From Certhia americana (lineage: Eukaryota; Chordata; Aves; Passeriformes; Certhiidae), in assembly GCA_018697195.1 (NCBI GenBank), contig CM031864.1:12458809-12522808 (forward strand): DNA of 64,000 nt, given 5' to 3'. Within the stretch, counting starts at the first letter, position 1, and every line of letters starts with the position of its first letter. A model generated the notes under the pieces. The model made no database searches. It was not told where the DNA came from and saw nothing but the letters and a program-made list of their open reading frames with translations. The position numbers and the translations under genes are program-made. Positions 50,434 through 63,562 of this stretch are shown here, in pieces.

Positions 50434-53400
50434 CTGAAAAATTTTTAAAATTTAATTACTATTTAGAATAGTTCTTCAATGATTTAAGTCCAGAACAGAT
50501 ACAAAAAGGAAAAAAAAATCCAGATTAAAATTTTAAACTGTAAGAATTCTGATCCAAATTTAACACCATAGCCTTTATTTTTGCTGTAACTTGCACCAGC
50601 TGCCAAACTCAGTCACTTATTTTGTGTTAGTTTCATACTCCTTGATTCTTACAACTACCTGCTCTAAATTATGCAGTACTTTCAGAAAACACATGAAAAT
50701 TCTATGATAAACATCTTATCTAGTATCTACCAATCAAACTGACAGCCAGCAGCTCTTGGTACTCAAGAAACAATGACTCATATTACGAAGACAGCAGTCA
50801 CATCAATTACATAGTAAGGTTCAAGGACTCAAGATTCTTGTTTCATCATCGAAATTAATATTGATAGTAAAGAATAAAAGTATGAGAAGCACAGTGGAAT
50901 TCCCAAAGGACTTTTATTAGCAATGCTCCTGTAGCACTGATGGGTCAGCCTGATTTCGTTCACTGACTGAAGTCTTTGCTTATGATTCCACTGCTCTGGC
51001 TAGAAGTCTGTCTCCTGTCTCAAGTCAGCATCCAACAAGCATTTCTGATTTCCACAACTTTTTACACTGGCAAAGACAAGACTCATCAGCACATCACCCC
51101 TCTAGGCTTCAATACAAGCATCTGTCTGATACTGAGTGATTTCCTCACACTAATCCATGCAGAGAGGTCACATTTCTGTTCTACCAGAATAAGCCTCCTT
51201 TTAGCAAATCAAAACCCTGCATGACAACAAGATCCCCCTGATATCATTAACAGACATTATTAATTTGTCTTGTTAATCCTTGTTTCAGCACCCTCACACT
51301 TAAAATAAAGGAAGTCAGCACTATAAGCAGGGGACTTTCCCCCTACCTCCTGTACTTTTCTGTCCTCATCACCTGCTGCAGTGGTTCCTACTGTTGTACT
51401 TTACCCATTTAGGAGTTTCTAAAGGGGAAGGGTACAAAGAGCTGCACGTTTGTTTTCCTACAGTAACTCAACCATGCAAAGCTTCACCTGGAAGTCATCA
51501 CACAGATCCCATGCCAGTGCTAATGATGTTATGCCTCAGTTTTACTCTTACACGTTCAGGCTCTCAAGAAACAACTCCGTCTCTGCAGGCACAGGAGTAA
51601 TCTTCATTTCCTTACCATGATTGCAGCCAATCAGGTTAAACTGAACAGGCACAGTCAACTCAGGCACTGCAATCAGGACCACTGGATCACAGAAATACGT
51701 AGTACTGGACACTATTTAGTGGAGTTCCTACCTCTTACAACTTTTTCACATCCTATTTATCCTTATTTTTACCCAAGTTCTAATTTGTACCAATGCAGCT
51801 GAATGTAAACCAACAACTGCCTAACTTGCCATCAGTTACTGCTTCTAAAGCCTAAGTTTTTTTTACCAGGCTTTATACCTTATACTTAGAACTCTATCAT
51901 TAAGCACTTAAATCATTAAAATGCACAAAAAACCTCCTGAGTGCCAAAACTCATTGTTTCTAAAATAAACACTTGGCTTTCTACAATTGCTGAGGTTTAT
52001 GGTAGGTTTATTGGTACATCCAGTGTATGCCGAGGCATTTAGCAAAATTGAGAAAAAAATCCAGTTAAATAAATGTTAATCTTATTGATGCAAATTCATC
52101 TTTTAGGCTGAGCTGCAGTGAATTTAAAGCTTCCCAGAAAGTCTAAAGACTTTATTAAGCAGGTCATATAACAATATTTTCCTCTGTACTTATGAATTCC
52201 AAATAAATGGTATTTAACATTTAACTTTGAAGAATAATGATGAAATCTGTATCTTTGCAAAAACTTTTCTAACATGCAATGTACAGTATCAAATGACTTG
52301 CATAAAAAAAATGAGCAACAAATTTTATTTACAGTGGTTTTCTCCCTCTGTGAGATGTTTTTCTATTCAAATTAGCTCTCAAAATTCAAATAACTACATA
52401 CAGATATAGAACAGTAACCCAATTTTGTTAAGAAAACCCCCATCAAACCAAGTGATACACACTTACCACCATTTTCAAGTTACTCTGCACTTCCTACACT
52501 CTCAACTGCACTTGGATTAGTCTATTACAGATACTAATTCTTCATTTTAAAAATAAAATGATTCCCCAAAAATGAGCACAACACAGACTCATTAGAAACT
52601 GCCATTCATTTTATGGTTACAATAAATAAATAAATAATAAGAATCATAAGTTTTCCAAACCTCAGCAAATGTATAAGGAGCACAAAGCTGCAGCAGTATT
52701 CAACACTTACCTTGTTTAAGCACAGTATTGCCACATTTCGTTACTGCAATCTTAGCATTATCAATGGGGCCAGGAGGATCTAGTGCAACAGAAAAAATAT
52801 TAAATTGGAGGAGCTGAAAACAAACAGCATGTTGGAGGTTTTATTTCCAAAGGGAAGGAAAAACAGCTCATTTGTTTACTGCTTGTTCTTGTACTGCTTA
52901 ACAGTACATTCTAGGTTGTTAAAAGCTAATCACGTTTTTGTTTAAGAGCAAGTTTTCCAAAGCATTCATGATTACACTGAAGTCTTCAAGCAACATAAAG
53001 TACAAATTAATCCCAATTCTTATCCTTAGCAAAGCTGTCCTAGAGCAGACTCTGACAAGATGGTAGAACATTTTATCAGTTTCCATTTTAAAACTTTAGA
53101 GGCATCAAGTCAGCTAAACTGATATTAGTACAGTTGTTACTGAGCTGAGTTTAGATTTGATGAGGTCACCTTTCCTCCAGAAGCTGCAGCATCTTCTATC
53201 AGTTTGCACAACAAATCCATCCCCCCCTTGTACTTAGATCCAATTTTCCTGCTGTCACTAACAGCAAACATCCTACAAACAAGAAACACTTTTTCCAACA
53301 CTATCCCATTATCCCATTGCTGTGAATTATTTTACTATGTTCTGGATCCTGGATGTATTTGTAATCTATAAAACCTGTGTCTTAGATGTTTAAAAGCTTT

Positions 53401-56400
53401 CATTGTCTTTGCTATTGGTCCTTCCTACAGTCTTCTACCAAAGCAAAGACAAACAACAATACAAGATTACCTATTTTGAAATGGAGCACAACTTACCATT
53501 GTCTTTACCCTTTACAAATCCTTCCCATTCTCTGAACCAGTGCATGCTGATGCAGTAAAATGTTGATGGAGATTCTTCTTCTTGGAATGCTCTATTAAGC
53601 TACCAGGAAAGAAAAAGCCTTTGGTTTTCTGCCCTTTTATTTCTTTAAACTACTGAATTCTTTGAACCACTGTAATTATTAACACCATAATGTTACACTG
53701 TAACAGAACATTTTAAAGAACCACTGACCACAAACACAGTAAACACCTGGTGAATATGCAAGATGAGACTGATGCAGTGGTAGCCTTCATATTAAAAGCT
53801 GATTTAACTATGTAATGAAGAAATTATTTATATTTCCTGAAAACAGCAACAAGTTCTTCTTAAGCACAACTGCTTACTCATTAAACACTAACAGATGATT
53901 ACTGTGAATGCTGAACTTTCAAGTAGCAAAAAAAGCAAAGATCTTATTTTTGTAAAAGAAAATAAAGCAGTGTTTTGAAAAAAATTTCCGCAGTATTATG
54001 GAAAGTTCTTTGTGTGATGAATTGTATCTTCATCTGTGTTTGCTTTTCCTCAAGTATTTTGAGCAGATGGCAGTACAATTCCAAGCAAGGCACAGTGAAC
54101 TAATACATTGGGACCTTTCATGACTTACGGATCTTTTGACATTATGAAGAAACAAGCAAGAAGTCACTTAAACCTTTAAATCATTATCTTTTTAGTTCTA
54201 TAATAACACAGCTACACTTCCCCTTTGAGGTCATAAACCTAAAGCATCAACACAACTTCTTAAGGTTTCATATGGGTGAAGTGTTGCAATCATTCCCTAA
54301 AGCCATCTTTATAGAGGACAATAGAATTTTCTGTGTACTAACCAGCAACAATACTTGCTTTTACTGGAAAACTATTGACTGCTAATGCAAAAAGGGTTGA
54401 CTCAGTGTCATTAACAGTAACTGCTAACCAGTGGTGATCTAGAGTAATGAAAATTTCTAAAAAATTCATGGAAAAGCTGACAATCTCTGAAGTGTGATTA
54501 AAGGACAAACTGAACTGAAAAAAAATAGAGTAATTTCTATTTTTCTTCCTTTCATGAGTTGAGATAGCAGAAATGGGACTCCAATTTTCACTGAAAACTT
54601 TAAAATGTGTTTTTGGTTTAAGAACTTCAAAATCATTACCACTAGCTATTTTACTACTCAGACTCAAGCATATAATCCTCTAACCCAGAGAAGATACAGT
54701 AGCTCCTTGATATTCATTTTACCAATCCATTACAATACCAACATATTGATTTCACGTTGAATTACTCGCGTTTACGTTTCTAATGCCTTTTTTGAAAATT
54801 AGAACTAATGATTATCACTGCATTTTTCTTGGCACAGTATAATTGCACTCAAACCTTATCAGACTGCATGGAACAGATCACTGGCAGTGTATAAAGAACA
54901 ACCACTCATGAGGCTGTTTCCACACTATAAAAAAGCAATCTAAGAAACACATTAAAAATATTCTCTAAGTACATTTTCATATAAGCAGTAATGTGGGATT
55001 TCACAAGAACATTACTGCTTCCATTAGGAGAGATGGGGTGGTATATAGGTATAGAGATATTTAATGAAGACCATGTGTTACAGGAATCCCTTGTGCAATT
55101 CTAGTAATCCCTTGGGTCTAGTCATGAATGTCAGGTGTTAGCCAGTAGCAGAATGGATAAGTGTTTAGTTTTTTACCCGTATAAACATTTCCAATTCATT
55201 TTTCCTTCTTTTTTCAATTCTTTCAGACTCTATTTGGCAGGTATGACAAACATACAGATGGTTAACAGCTGGTCCTCCTCCATATCTGCAGTAAAAGTAA
55301 AAAAAACCCACAAACAATCAGCCTTGTGGAAAATACATAAAAAGATTATGCACCTGTAGATGTGGCAAATGTCAATATGAACAGAAGGCTGACACATGCC
55401 AGTCACAGTGATCCCAAAAAGCCATCGTTTATTTTCCTAATAATACTCTGCTCTCCATCCCAAGACCATCTTGCAAGTTCTGACTGCCTCATGCTAGTAC
55501 AAACCATCTCAAACTCAGATGCATCACAGACTTCAGAAAGAGTTACTGTGGTTAGAACAGGTCAGCAAGCAAGTATTGTTATAGATACATCAGGTGTGAT
55601 TTTACTAAAGGTCTTTAAGAAACAGCCTGTGGAATTCCAGCCAGATCTGTCTTAAACATGTCCCTCCATTCCTTGGGAACAAGGAAATTCTTGGGAACAA
55701 GAGTCTTCCTCACCTTTGCTACCTCCCTAACCCCAGCCTCTAAATTTATTTACTGTTTTGTTCTTAATAGGTTATTCTTGACCCTTCCCTCATGTTTTCC
55801 TTGTGTGAAACTCTATCCATGCAAGTCTGCAGGGGTACTGCTCCTGAGAAGGGTATTTTTACATATAGAAAACAAATAATGGAAGAAAAATTCAGTACAT
55901 ATCGGAAAAGAGAAATAGGATTGTTTTTAGGTTTTACCTGCGTGCCAAAACTTTAAAGCATAAATAAATTTCCCCAACCCTTAAATGTATTGTTTAGGTG
56001 GCAGGAAATTAACAGCTAAAAATATTTAACACAAGTGCAGTACAGAGTGTTGAAAACCATCAGCAAAGCTCTTCTGCAGCTTTTTGTTACTTTAGATATA
56101 AGGCATAGCTTGTAAGAATTCCTCCTTTGTAAGCAAGCACTCAAACCTGACCAACTTTGAAGTGTGGGGCAGTAACACAGAACACTCAGATATAAGTTAT
56201 TTTGAAGCAGTACTGGCAGCTGAGGCTATGGATTCAAAGCCAACATAAAAGAAAAGCTGTCTCCAGCCAACAAGAGAACAGGAAGCTGATACAGAGAGCT
56301 CTTTCAAAAACCTCTGCAAAGCATACTTCTGCTGACCTACTTTGTGTTATTTCATACATACCATACATGTTTATTGGTTTAATATTGAAGTACTACCCCA

Positions 56401-59400
56401 ACAACACACTGCTCTATGCAGTCTTTGAGTCTGCACAAGAAAATGATATAAATTGGCTGTTTGCAATCCCTCCACTCAGCTGTGTTCCCAGAGGGCTGTC
56501 TTTTTCCTGAGCCACTAATTCTCAAGTCTGATGTTGCCGCTTGGCTCTCAAACTGCATCACTGGATATTTTCCAATTACAGTTCAAAACTTACCTGCTAT
56601 ACAGATTATCCCATATATTTTGAGGTAGCATTACAACGAGGTCCTCTATGAAGTTAGCTTTGTGTGGAGGAACACCTGCAGAAAAAACAAAACCAAACAA
56701 AACCCCCAAACAATAAAAAAAAAACCACTTGTGGTTTTTAGTGAGGGGAGAAGAATATGTTAGAAGTCCCTAAATACATAAAAAATAGAACCTTTTGATG
56801 AATTCTGAGAAATCATATGAAATAAGTTTTACCTAAGTATAATCTATTATGGTATTTAGAGGTACCACTCTGATTTAATCTTCTATGAGGCAGAAAAGCT
56901 TATAAAAAGCAGAAGCAAACTAACTATATGAATGGTTAAAGGGCTAGAATCCATTTTACATAATGATTTCAAAAAGCTTCTTAAGGCATACAATTAAAAT
57001 GTCAGGATGATTAAGTATTTTGATTATGCATGTAAGCACTAACAAACTGTCTATTCAAAATTCACTTATTTGCTGCAGACCTTTTGGAATTTCTTCAAAC
57101 AACATGAATAGTTGAAAGCAGAGAAATTTTGAGGAAGGTAGAGGGGCTTGCAGAATTAGCAGTGTTGAGTTGAAGCACATGTTAAACAACAGTGGACTAT
57201 GCAGGAATTCTTGGGAACAAGGAAAATCGAGTACTTAGGCAATGATACATTAAGAATCATCTGCTGCATCCCTGCAGAAGGAAAGCCAAAGGGCTCACAA
57301 GTACCCTGCAAATGGCTACAGGGACACAATCATCCTCTATTAAAATTTTGGTTCAGCAGCAGGGGCAGTACCTCTATTTTCCAATCTAATGCAGTAGTAT
57401 TTTTAATTAGATAATAGGTACTACATAGTAATGATTTCTTGGGTATTTCCCCAAATCTGTTTTGCTTATTGTAATGCTTTTTTTTTTTTTTTAAGGTAAA
57501 ATTTTTATTTCCCTATACAAGATACCCAGAATTGCTACTTATTTTCACACTGCTATGCACTGTATACTCTTCATCAGATCAATTTCTTTCAAAGCAGCTT
57601 TCAAACGTTCTCACTGCTTATAGCCCCAGGCTGAGAAAACATTTCAATTTACAGATGAAAGTATTAAAGATGATGGTATAGTGACAGGATTATTTTAAAC
57701 ATGAATATACTTGTTTAAGAAACAAGAGATAAGAGCAACTGTTCCTCTTTAAGAATCAAGAAAGTTTATAAACAAAATCAAATGTGCAGAGAAAAGAAAA
57801 AAAAAAATAGGATAACTTCATACAGTATCATTTCTAATTAGTCAGCTACTAAAATAAGAAAGATTTTACTCAATAGTTATAATTTACCAAAGAAGTTACA
57901 ATATGAACTTAGTATAGTCAAGTTATAACATGAACTTAGTAAAGTTCATATATATATGAATTTTAATTAAAACAAGTATACACTACTACTATAGCTAGAA
58001 GTTGAAAAATTACTTTTAAATGATTCTCAGTTACAGTCTCACCTCCATGCATACAGAGAAAGTCATTATTTGAAATTGGTCCTGGCTCTGCAAAAGTCTT
58101 GAATTTATTTAACCACTGCCTGGAAACATAGAACTGCAGAAGACTTGGTTCCATCATATTCAGTAGCCCTGATATCCTCCGTCTCTCTCTCTGTGCTTCT
58201 TCACTGCTCTTTCTATTACAGAAATAGAAATATTAAACAAATACAGATCCTTGTGTACAGTGCAGATAACTTACTTTGTGAAAAGAAAACCCTGCCTTCA
58301 AGTAAATTACCTGGGCCTTGTCTGTGCTTCCCAGTTTACACAGCCTAAGAAAGCAAACAGTTGGGCTGCAAGACAGAAGCTGCCTGTGCTGCAGAGGTGG
58401 TGCAGCACCCAAGGGCTGTGCCCACCTGCTCATTTCCTCTCTGCAGCACTTGAGATAAAGCTTTGCAAGCTGCACTCCTTGGACAGGTGTTCCTTCTTTA
58501 CCTTCACAAGCAGGGTTACACAGTAAGCAGATTAGGTAATTCCCCTGCTTTTCCTGTATCCTCCTACTTTTCCCACTGTAAACTAGAAGTAACTCTGCTC
58601 TCCTGTTTTAGATGGAATAGAATCTCTCCTCTCCAAGCCAGTAGTAGCCTATTGTGGATCTACTCTTTTTTTAAACCCATATTTTATTAATGCTATTAAA
58701 TGCTATTTATTATTTATTTGAATATGTTAATTCACAATCAAAGATATAGTGTTCTTTCTTGGCAATACAGCATGACTTCCAAATTCCTTTTAAAAGACCT
58801 ACTAAGTGAGACTCATGGGCTCAGCTTCAACAGTGGCAGGTGGGAGTGCTCCTAATGAAAGTTCAAACATTCTCAGAACACATCTCGGGTTTTATGCAAG
58901 TCTGACACAACGTATTTTGCAGCCAACTTTTAGTGGAAATTTGATCTTAGTACCAGAAATTCAAAATCTGAACACTGAGTTGTTTTTAATATCTCAAGTA
59001 CCAAAGTTGCCTAGACTGAAGATAATATTAAACATAACTTTTCACCTTTCATTTCAATTTGCAGGAAGAGAATAGTCTATAAATAGCATTAAATTGAATG
59101 TATACTTAAATATAGAATACAATGGGTTAAATTACAATGTAGTAAAACCTCTGTTGTCCTACATCCCATCTGATAAAGACTTAGGACAATTTCAGTTAGA
59201 GCTCTAAAAGTTAAAAACCTTTTGTGTGCAAACCTCTCTGTGCAGAATTCCCTTCCTCTAACTGAAAATAAGGTGGCTAATTCTTATTTGATGCTTAAAG
59301 TTTTCTTACTATGCAGATTTCATTTTCATTTTAATATAAACACTTTAGCTCTCACAGATCAAGTGTTAAGGCCATAACTGAGGGATTAAGTTTTTCTCAA

Positions 59401-62400
59401 GCACAGGCTTTTCTCCTTGGTCAAATTCTTCTGTTATAATTCTCATGGGGCAGCTAATTCTGAAAGCTGCCCAACTGCTCAAGAAGCTATCTACATACAT
59501 GACATACAGGGGTATGATTGTACTCTTAGTGTCTTACCTGTAGAAGAGAACATAAGCTTCTGCATTTTGCACGGTGGATTCTGATACTTCTGTTACACTC
59601 TGGTCATCAAATTCATACCACAAATTATTTAAATTGTTGCGACAATAAGCTATATAATGTCCACCTAGGGTGCAGGAAGCAAGAATTAGTAGACAGTGTC
59701 TAGAGCTGCACATTTTACTCCGTAACACATGAAAAAGAACTAAGTCTTAAAAAAACCTCACAAGTCTTAAATGGGAGAAACAGAATCATTAGCAGATATG
59801 ACTTTGAAATTAACTTCTTTCAAACTCAACATCAGCTTTTTTTCTTAATTTCCATTATCTAGTGGTGAGTTGAACACTACTTTCAGCACATTCCTACACT
59901 CTTCAAGCACCATGTTGTTTATTTAATACAGTCCTGAACTGTAACATTCAGAGTAAGACAGTCTGAACAATTTACTCTCATCCGTTACCACAACAAACTC
60001 TTTCAAATCTTTGTATGCTTTACAATAGAAAGTAGCACAGATATGGAACAACTATATGATATCACCATAACTAAATGTGTTTCAAAGACTATTCATAATA
60101 CATTTTAAATTATTACTACTTTTAAATACATATTTAACTTCTAATAAGTAAATAGTCAAGTATCTGCTAAACTGATTACGTGAAGCACCACATAGCAAGC
60201 ACTAAATGGAAGTTGAAGAAATACCAAGGAAAAAAAATAAAGGAAAAATAATACAAACAATGGATATTTGAAGTTTGAGAAGTATGAGGGTGTAACTTCT
60301 AGAAAAATCTATGAAGTCTCTGGCTTAAAATTTTTCTTTCTCCTATTTTCCAAATCTTATAAATAATAAAATCATCTAGGCAGAAATCACCCCGACATAT
60401 AGCAATAATAAGTTCATTCAGTTATTCATCACTATCCACAAATAGCAGTTACCACCTGTTTTGGGGTTAAATGGCAGTGATCATGAAAGTGAACATATTT
60501 TTAAAAAATAACTGGCATCTTTGTGGTGCTTTGTAAACAGTTTCCAAAAATTAAGGCATACAAAGCATTGACATAATCAGCAGTTGTGTAGAGCAGATGA
60601 TCAGCTGGTCATCTGCTGGAAAATTATTTGTACATTTATGTTGTTCAATAGTTTTCTTACTTAGTATTCCTGGACCTGTTAACTTTTTTCCACCTTCAAT
60701 TTTATTTAGGTATGCCATATAATTTCAAAGATGTGCCAACTCTTTCAGAACAAGCTGTAAGTCAAGGTAAAAATCACAGCATTCATCTTCCACTATCTAA
60801 TTACCATTGTTTATTTACACTTCAATATGTAGTTATCATCCTTAAAGGAGAGTGCTGATATACCAACTGCAAAGACAAAACAATCAAGTTCCTACTCACT
60901 GCTGGCAGTTCCATGATGGCAGATGACAGACAGGAGATCATAAGTCACAATTTGAGCTGGACTGTCCTTTGCAAGGAAAGGCTGAAGGTCAAGGCCTTCC
61001 AAAGGAAAGGACACATGGGTCCCAATTTTTGTGGAAAACATGAGCTCATGTCTGAATCTTTTGAGATGAATGCACAGAATCTGTAAGAAGGATCAACAGA
61101 TTCAGTCAAGAACTACACATGCTATTTGATATTAAATACCTAAACTGTGTGTGCCATCTTTTCCTTTTATACTCCCAAAAAGAATAGTTTTCCCTGTGAT
61201 CTGAAGTATATTCACAAGCTCTGTGTTTTCATCACCTGTGGCTACTAACATCGATGCAGCACTGAAAAATTTACCTTTTCTCTTTCTTAATGCACATATT
61301 GCACAATCTTGTAATGAGGGACATGAATTCCTCCTGATTATTGAGGATACCAACTCATGCTTTGAAGTGTACCACTGGATTTCTTTTTAAATGTAAAGTT
61401 ACAAATGTTACTTATAGAAAAGCTATCCAGTCTGGCTGTGGTGTTTAATTCTATGACCCACAGTATAAACAGTAGTATATATAATAACAGAATAGAAATG
61501 TTGTTACTGTCTGCAGACCAACAGTAATAATAGGGAAATCCCATTCCTGTACTTGTCATGTACAAGATTCATTTTCTTACAGGATGAACAATCACAATGC
61601 TCACATTCTTAAACAAATGCCAATATGAAGGTAGACTTTCATCAAGCAGCATTATAAACACAATTTACTCCATGAAACTCACTAGTCTTACCACACTCCT
61701 AATCATGAAGAAAAAGTGCTTTAAAGTGTATATTGTAACAGTACCTCAGGAAATTTTTGTACTTTGCAGAATTTCACTCCATTTCTTAACCTAAGCAAAG
61801 GAAAAAACAAATGAAAACAACCAATAGTTAATTCTGAAAAGGTTTTACTTCATTGCGCTAGATCAGCAAAAGCCTGAGCTGAACATCACATTAGTAAACC
61901 CAAAATATTTCTGGAATGTAGACTAGACATGGAGTAGCCAAAATGATACAAACAACGATGGTTCATAAGACAATTTGTACTGCTAAAAAATTCAAAGCAA
62001 GTACAATCAAGTCCCAACCAGCTAACAGTTTTCCTTAGCACAGAGGAAAAAACTTGAAGCTTCATGAAAGCTGATTATCCAGCAAAAGACAAAAAAGAAA
62101 TTAACTTATTTCTAAGAAATTATCCACAGCACATACAAGAAGGAATAACACTCCTGTACCATAAAGGGCTTCAAGCAATCTTCAGACCACTTCTGCTTCT
62201 TGGTTCTTTAGTATTTAAAACCATAGTTTATTTATTTAACACACCTTAGTGACCTACTGCATATCAGGAGAAAGCTGCTAGTATTAGAGAGGGTTATGAG
62301 TTTTTATTTTGTCAAACAAAACCAACTTACATCTACATTGCAAAGGCATGAGAAAGAATTAAGCACATGTGGTAGGTTAAGTTGGTGCTTCCAGACAGAC

Positions 62401-63562
62401 CCCTGCACCTTGGGAATACTGAATTTCTGACAGTCAGAACACAGGGTCATATCAAAAGATGAACAATATTGGGACATACCAAACAGAAATAAACGTCTCT
62501 TGACTAACAGAAACAGTAAAACCTCAAATTAAGATAAAATAAAAAAAAGGTAAAAGTCAGCTTACTTTTTACACCTTCCACAGCTGTACATGTTATCACC
62601 TGCAAACATCAGGGAGAAGAAAACCAGACATGATTCTCTAAATCTGAACAGTTATCCTTTAAGTGTGAATATTTGATGGAAAGAAGTTTCAGGGGAATTT
62701 ATCTTCAGGTTGTATTCAATATTTAACAGTCATAATAGTGTTGACATAGCAACTATGGGAAAGGTTCTTAGGTTTTATGTATTCAACAATGAAGCAATAC
62801 AGTATAATCCGAAGAGACAATGCTATAAAATTTAAAAGGGAAATAATTTACTATGTCCAAATTGAGGTTATGAGAATGAATATTAATATAGTGGCCTTGA
62901 AATTTTTATGAGCCTTCAGTTGATACAATTTCACTAAACCAAATTCAGACTGACTTGACATTTCTAAAGCAGATTTCATAGGCATTTATCTCAAATACTC
63001 AGTTGAATGAGAAGCTTACCTTTCTGAAATGAATGATCCCAAAAGAACAAGGATTGACTGTATTACACTCTAACAGATGGCTTCTGCTTAACTGCATTAA
63101 GCTAAGAAGATATTAATCATCTCATTGTGACAGGAGGAAAAAAACCCCACAGAACAAACATGTTCAGGTAATTAACCTCTTACCCTTCAGCTCATCTCTG
63201 GCGAAAAAGGCAGCAAGACAATCTTGTAAGGTTACAACTGGACCCCAAAACCAGCTAGGAACACATGAGACAACAAACCTGAAACATCATTGACAGAAAA
63301 GAAAGAAAACCAACAAATGTTCTGCCAGAAGAGCAGAAACTAGAATTTCAAAATAGATAATTAAATCAAACAAGGTAAATATTATTTACCTTTTGAAGTA
63401 TTCCATAAAAAAGGCTATCCATCCCTGGGGGGCATATGCTTCTCCACATGACCCTGCCTTGACTAGAGATGTCTGGTGACTTGCAGAGTGGAGTTTAGCA
63501 AGATCTTCCTTACCTGGAATAGGCAAGGACAGATCCTGAAAGGTCTCCAGGGTTACAGACAG
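50276..63562 (-). CDS. USP33: USP33 (ubiquitin-specific protease 33), 3' half of gene, 12 coding exons
   Basis: USP33 (VDU1) is a cysteine deubiquitinase; known clients of the family member include type 2 deiodinase, the beta2-adrenergic receptor, Robo1 and CP110. Seen here: twelve exons with GT-AG borders whose phases join without a break into 448 residues and TAG (1347 nt). Numbering from the first visible residue: USP catalytic core 1-219, with a CGRC zinc-ribbon half near 97-100, ILCIHLKRF at 117-125, the His box GHYIAYC (catalytic His 179) and YEFDD (probable third triad residue Asp 196); DUSP1 about 240-338; DUSP2 about 343-440; short acidic tail ending ETHGL. Human USP33 is about 940 residues, so roughly half is visible; the ZnF-UBP and Cys box must lie past 64 kb. 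USP20 is the close paralogue, but the sequences [17 protein letters not shown] and [12 protein letters not shown] fit USP33 from memory. All reading frames are intact. Confidence 0.96.
52620..52641. repeat. (AATA)n microsatellite in USP33 intron
   Basis: AATAAATAAATAAATAATAA; a simple repeat close to the exon at 52711-52779. Confidence 0.85.
52711..52779 (-). CDS. USP33: USP33 coding exon 11 of 12 visible, DUSP2
   Basis: 69 bp, residues 374-397, encoding [20 protein letters not shown] and KQ. Acceptor GCACTAG/ATCCTC, donor CAAG/GTAAGT. The Asp codon is split across the upstream intron. Confidence 0.95.
53497..53599 (-). CDS. USP33: USP33 coding exon 10 of 12 visible, DUSP2
   Basis: 103 bp, residues 340-374. 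It encodes [20 protein letters not shown] and then [14 protein letters not shown], the first half of DUSP2. Acceptor CTGGTAG/CTTAAT, donor ACAATG/GTAAGT. It starts in phase 0. Confidence 0.96.
55177..55285 (-). CDS. USP33: USP33 coding exon 9 of 12 visible, end of DUSP1
   Basis: 109 bp, residues 303-339. It begins [16 protein letters not shown] (the DUSP GGGP motif followed by a C-x2-C pair), then a basic helix, [13 protein letters not shown], linking to DUSP2. Acceptor TACTGCAG/ATATGG, donor ATACGG/GTAAAA. Confidence 0.95.
56594..56675 (-). CDS. USP33: USP33 coding exon 8 of 12 visible, DUSP1
   Basis: 82 bp, residues 276-303. It encodes [20 protein letters not shown] and then WDNLYS, the core of DUSP1. 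Acceptor TTCTGCAG/GTGTTC, donor TAGCAG/GTAAGT. The phase is 2+78+2. Confidence 0.96.
57893..57947. repeat. Two-copy imperfect tandem repeat in USP33 intron
   Basis: AAGTTACAATATGAACTTAG is repeated 27 bp later as AAGTTATAACATGAACTTAG, followed by a (TA)n stretch. Confidence 0.8.
58043..58212 (-). CDS. USP33: USP33 coding exon 7 of 12 visible, start of DUSP1
   Basis: 170 bp, residues 219-276. After the catalytic domain comes a basic linker, [17 protein letters not shown], then the first DUSP domain starting near [20 protein letters not shown]. Acceptor TGTAATAG/AAAGAG (a weak pyrimidine tract, chosen because it keeps phase with the AG/A arginine split of the preceding exon), donor ATGGAG/GTGAGA. 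Confidence 0.93.
59538..59664 (-). CDS. USP33: USP33 coding exon 6 of 12 visible, catalytic His box
   Basis: 127 bp, residues 177-219. It holds GHYIAYCRN with the catalytic histidine (visible residue 179), then WYEFDD, whose first Asp (196) aligns with the third triad residue of USPs, and it closes the catalytic domain with AYVLFYR. Acceptor CACCCTAG/GTGG, donor CTACAG/GTAAGA. All expected catalytic residues of this half are present. Confidence 0.97.
60900..61080 (-). CDS. USP33: USP33 coding exon 5 of 12 visible
   Basis: 181 bp, residues 117-177. It begins [20 protein letters not shown], the conserved USP strand that leads towards the His box, and ends VICHHGTAS plus one base of the next serine. 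Acceptor CTTACAG/ATTCTG, donor CCAGCA/GTGAGT. Confidence 0.96.
61745..61790 (-). CDS. USP33: USP33 coding micro-exon 4 of 12 visible
   Basis: 46 bp, residues 101-116, encoding [16 protein letters not shown]. Acceptor TGCTTAG/GTTAAG, donor CTGAG/GTACTG. It completes the lysine split across the previous intron and ends in phase 0 immediately before ILCIHLKRF. Confidence 0.94.
62566..62599 (-). CDS. USP33: USP33 coding micro-exon 3 of 12 visible
   Basis: A 34 bp exon, residues 90-101, encoding [12 protein letters not shown]. It carries the C-x2-C half of the structural zinc site common in USP domains. Acceptor TTTGCAG/GTGAT, donor AAAAA/GTAAGC. It is too short for ORF-based detection and was placed by phase (2+30+2) and by family sequence. 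Confidence 0.93.
63184..63278 (-). CDS. USP33: USP33 coding exon 2 of 12 visible
   Basis: 95 bp, residues 58-90. Acceptor TTTCAG/GTTTG, donor AAGG/GTAAGA. It encodes [20 protein letters not shown] and then [11 protein letters not shown]. This is the catalytic-core stretch ahead of the zinc-ribbon cysteines, the usual USP segment in which the substrate-recruiting core resumes after an insertion. Confidence 0.95.
63390..63562 (-). CDS. USP33: USP33 coding exon 1 of 12 visible
   Basis: 173 bp, visible residues 1-57 plus two bases of residue 58. Acceptor CCTTAG before CTGTCTG, donor AAAAG/GTAAAT. It encodes [18 protein letters not shown] and ends with [12 protein letters not shown], part of the USP catalytic core. 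It starts in phase 0. No further exon could be recognised between it and the window end. Confidence 0.93.

Noticed and set aside
54338..54667. 109-codon minus-strand ORF in a USP33 intron
   Set aside because: The flanking exons join in phase without it, and no family resemblance or matching splice sites were recognised.
50276..63562. Assignment of the exons to the paralogue USP20
   Set aside because: The DUSP1 and C-terminal sequence matches what I recall of USP33 better than USP20, whose DUSP1 and tail differ. The neighbouring CpG promoter also fits the ZZZ3-USP33 order.
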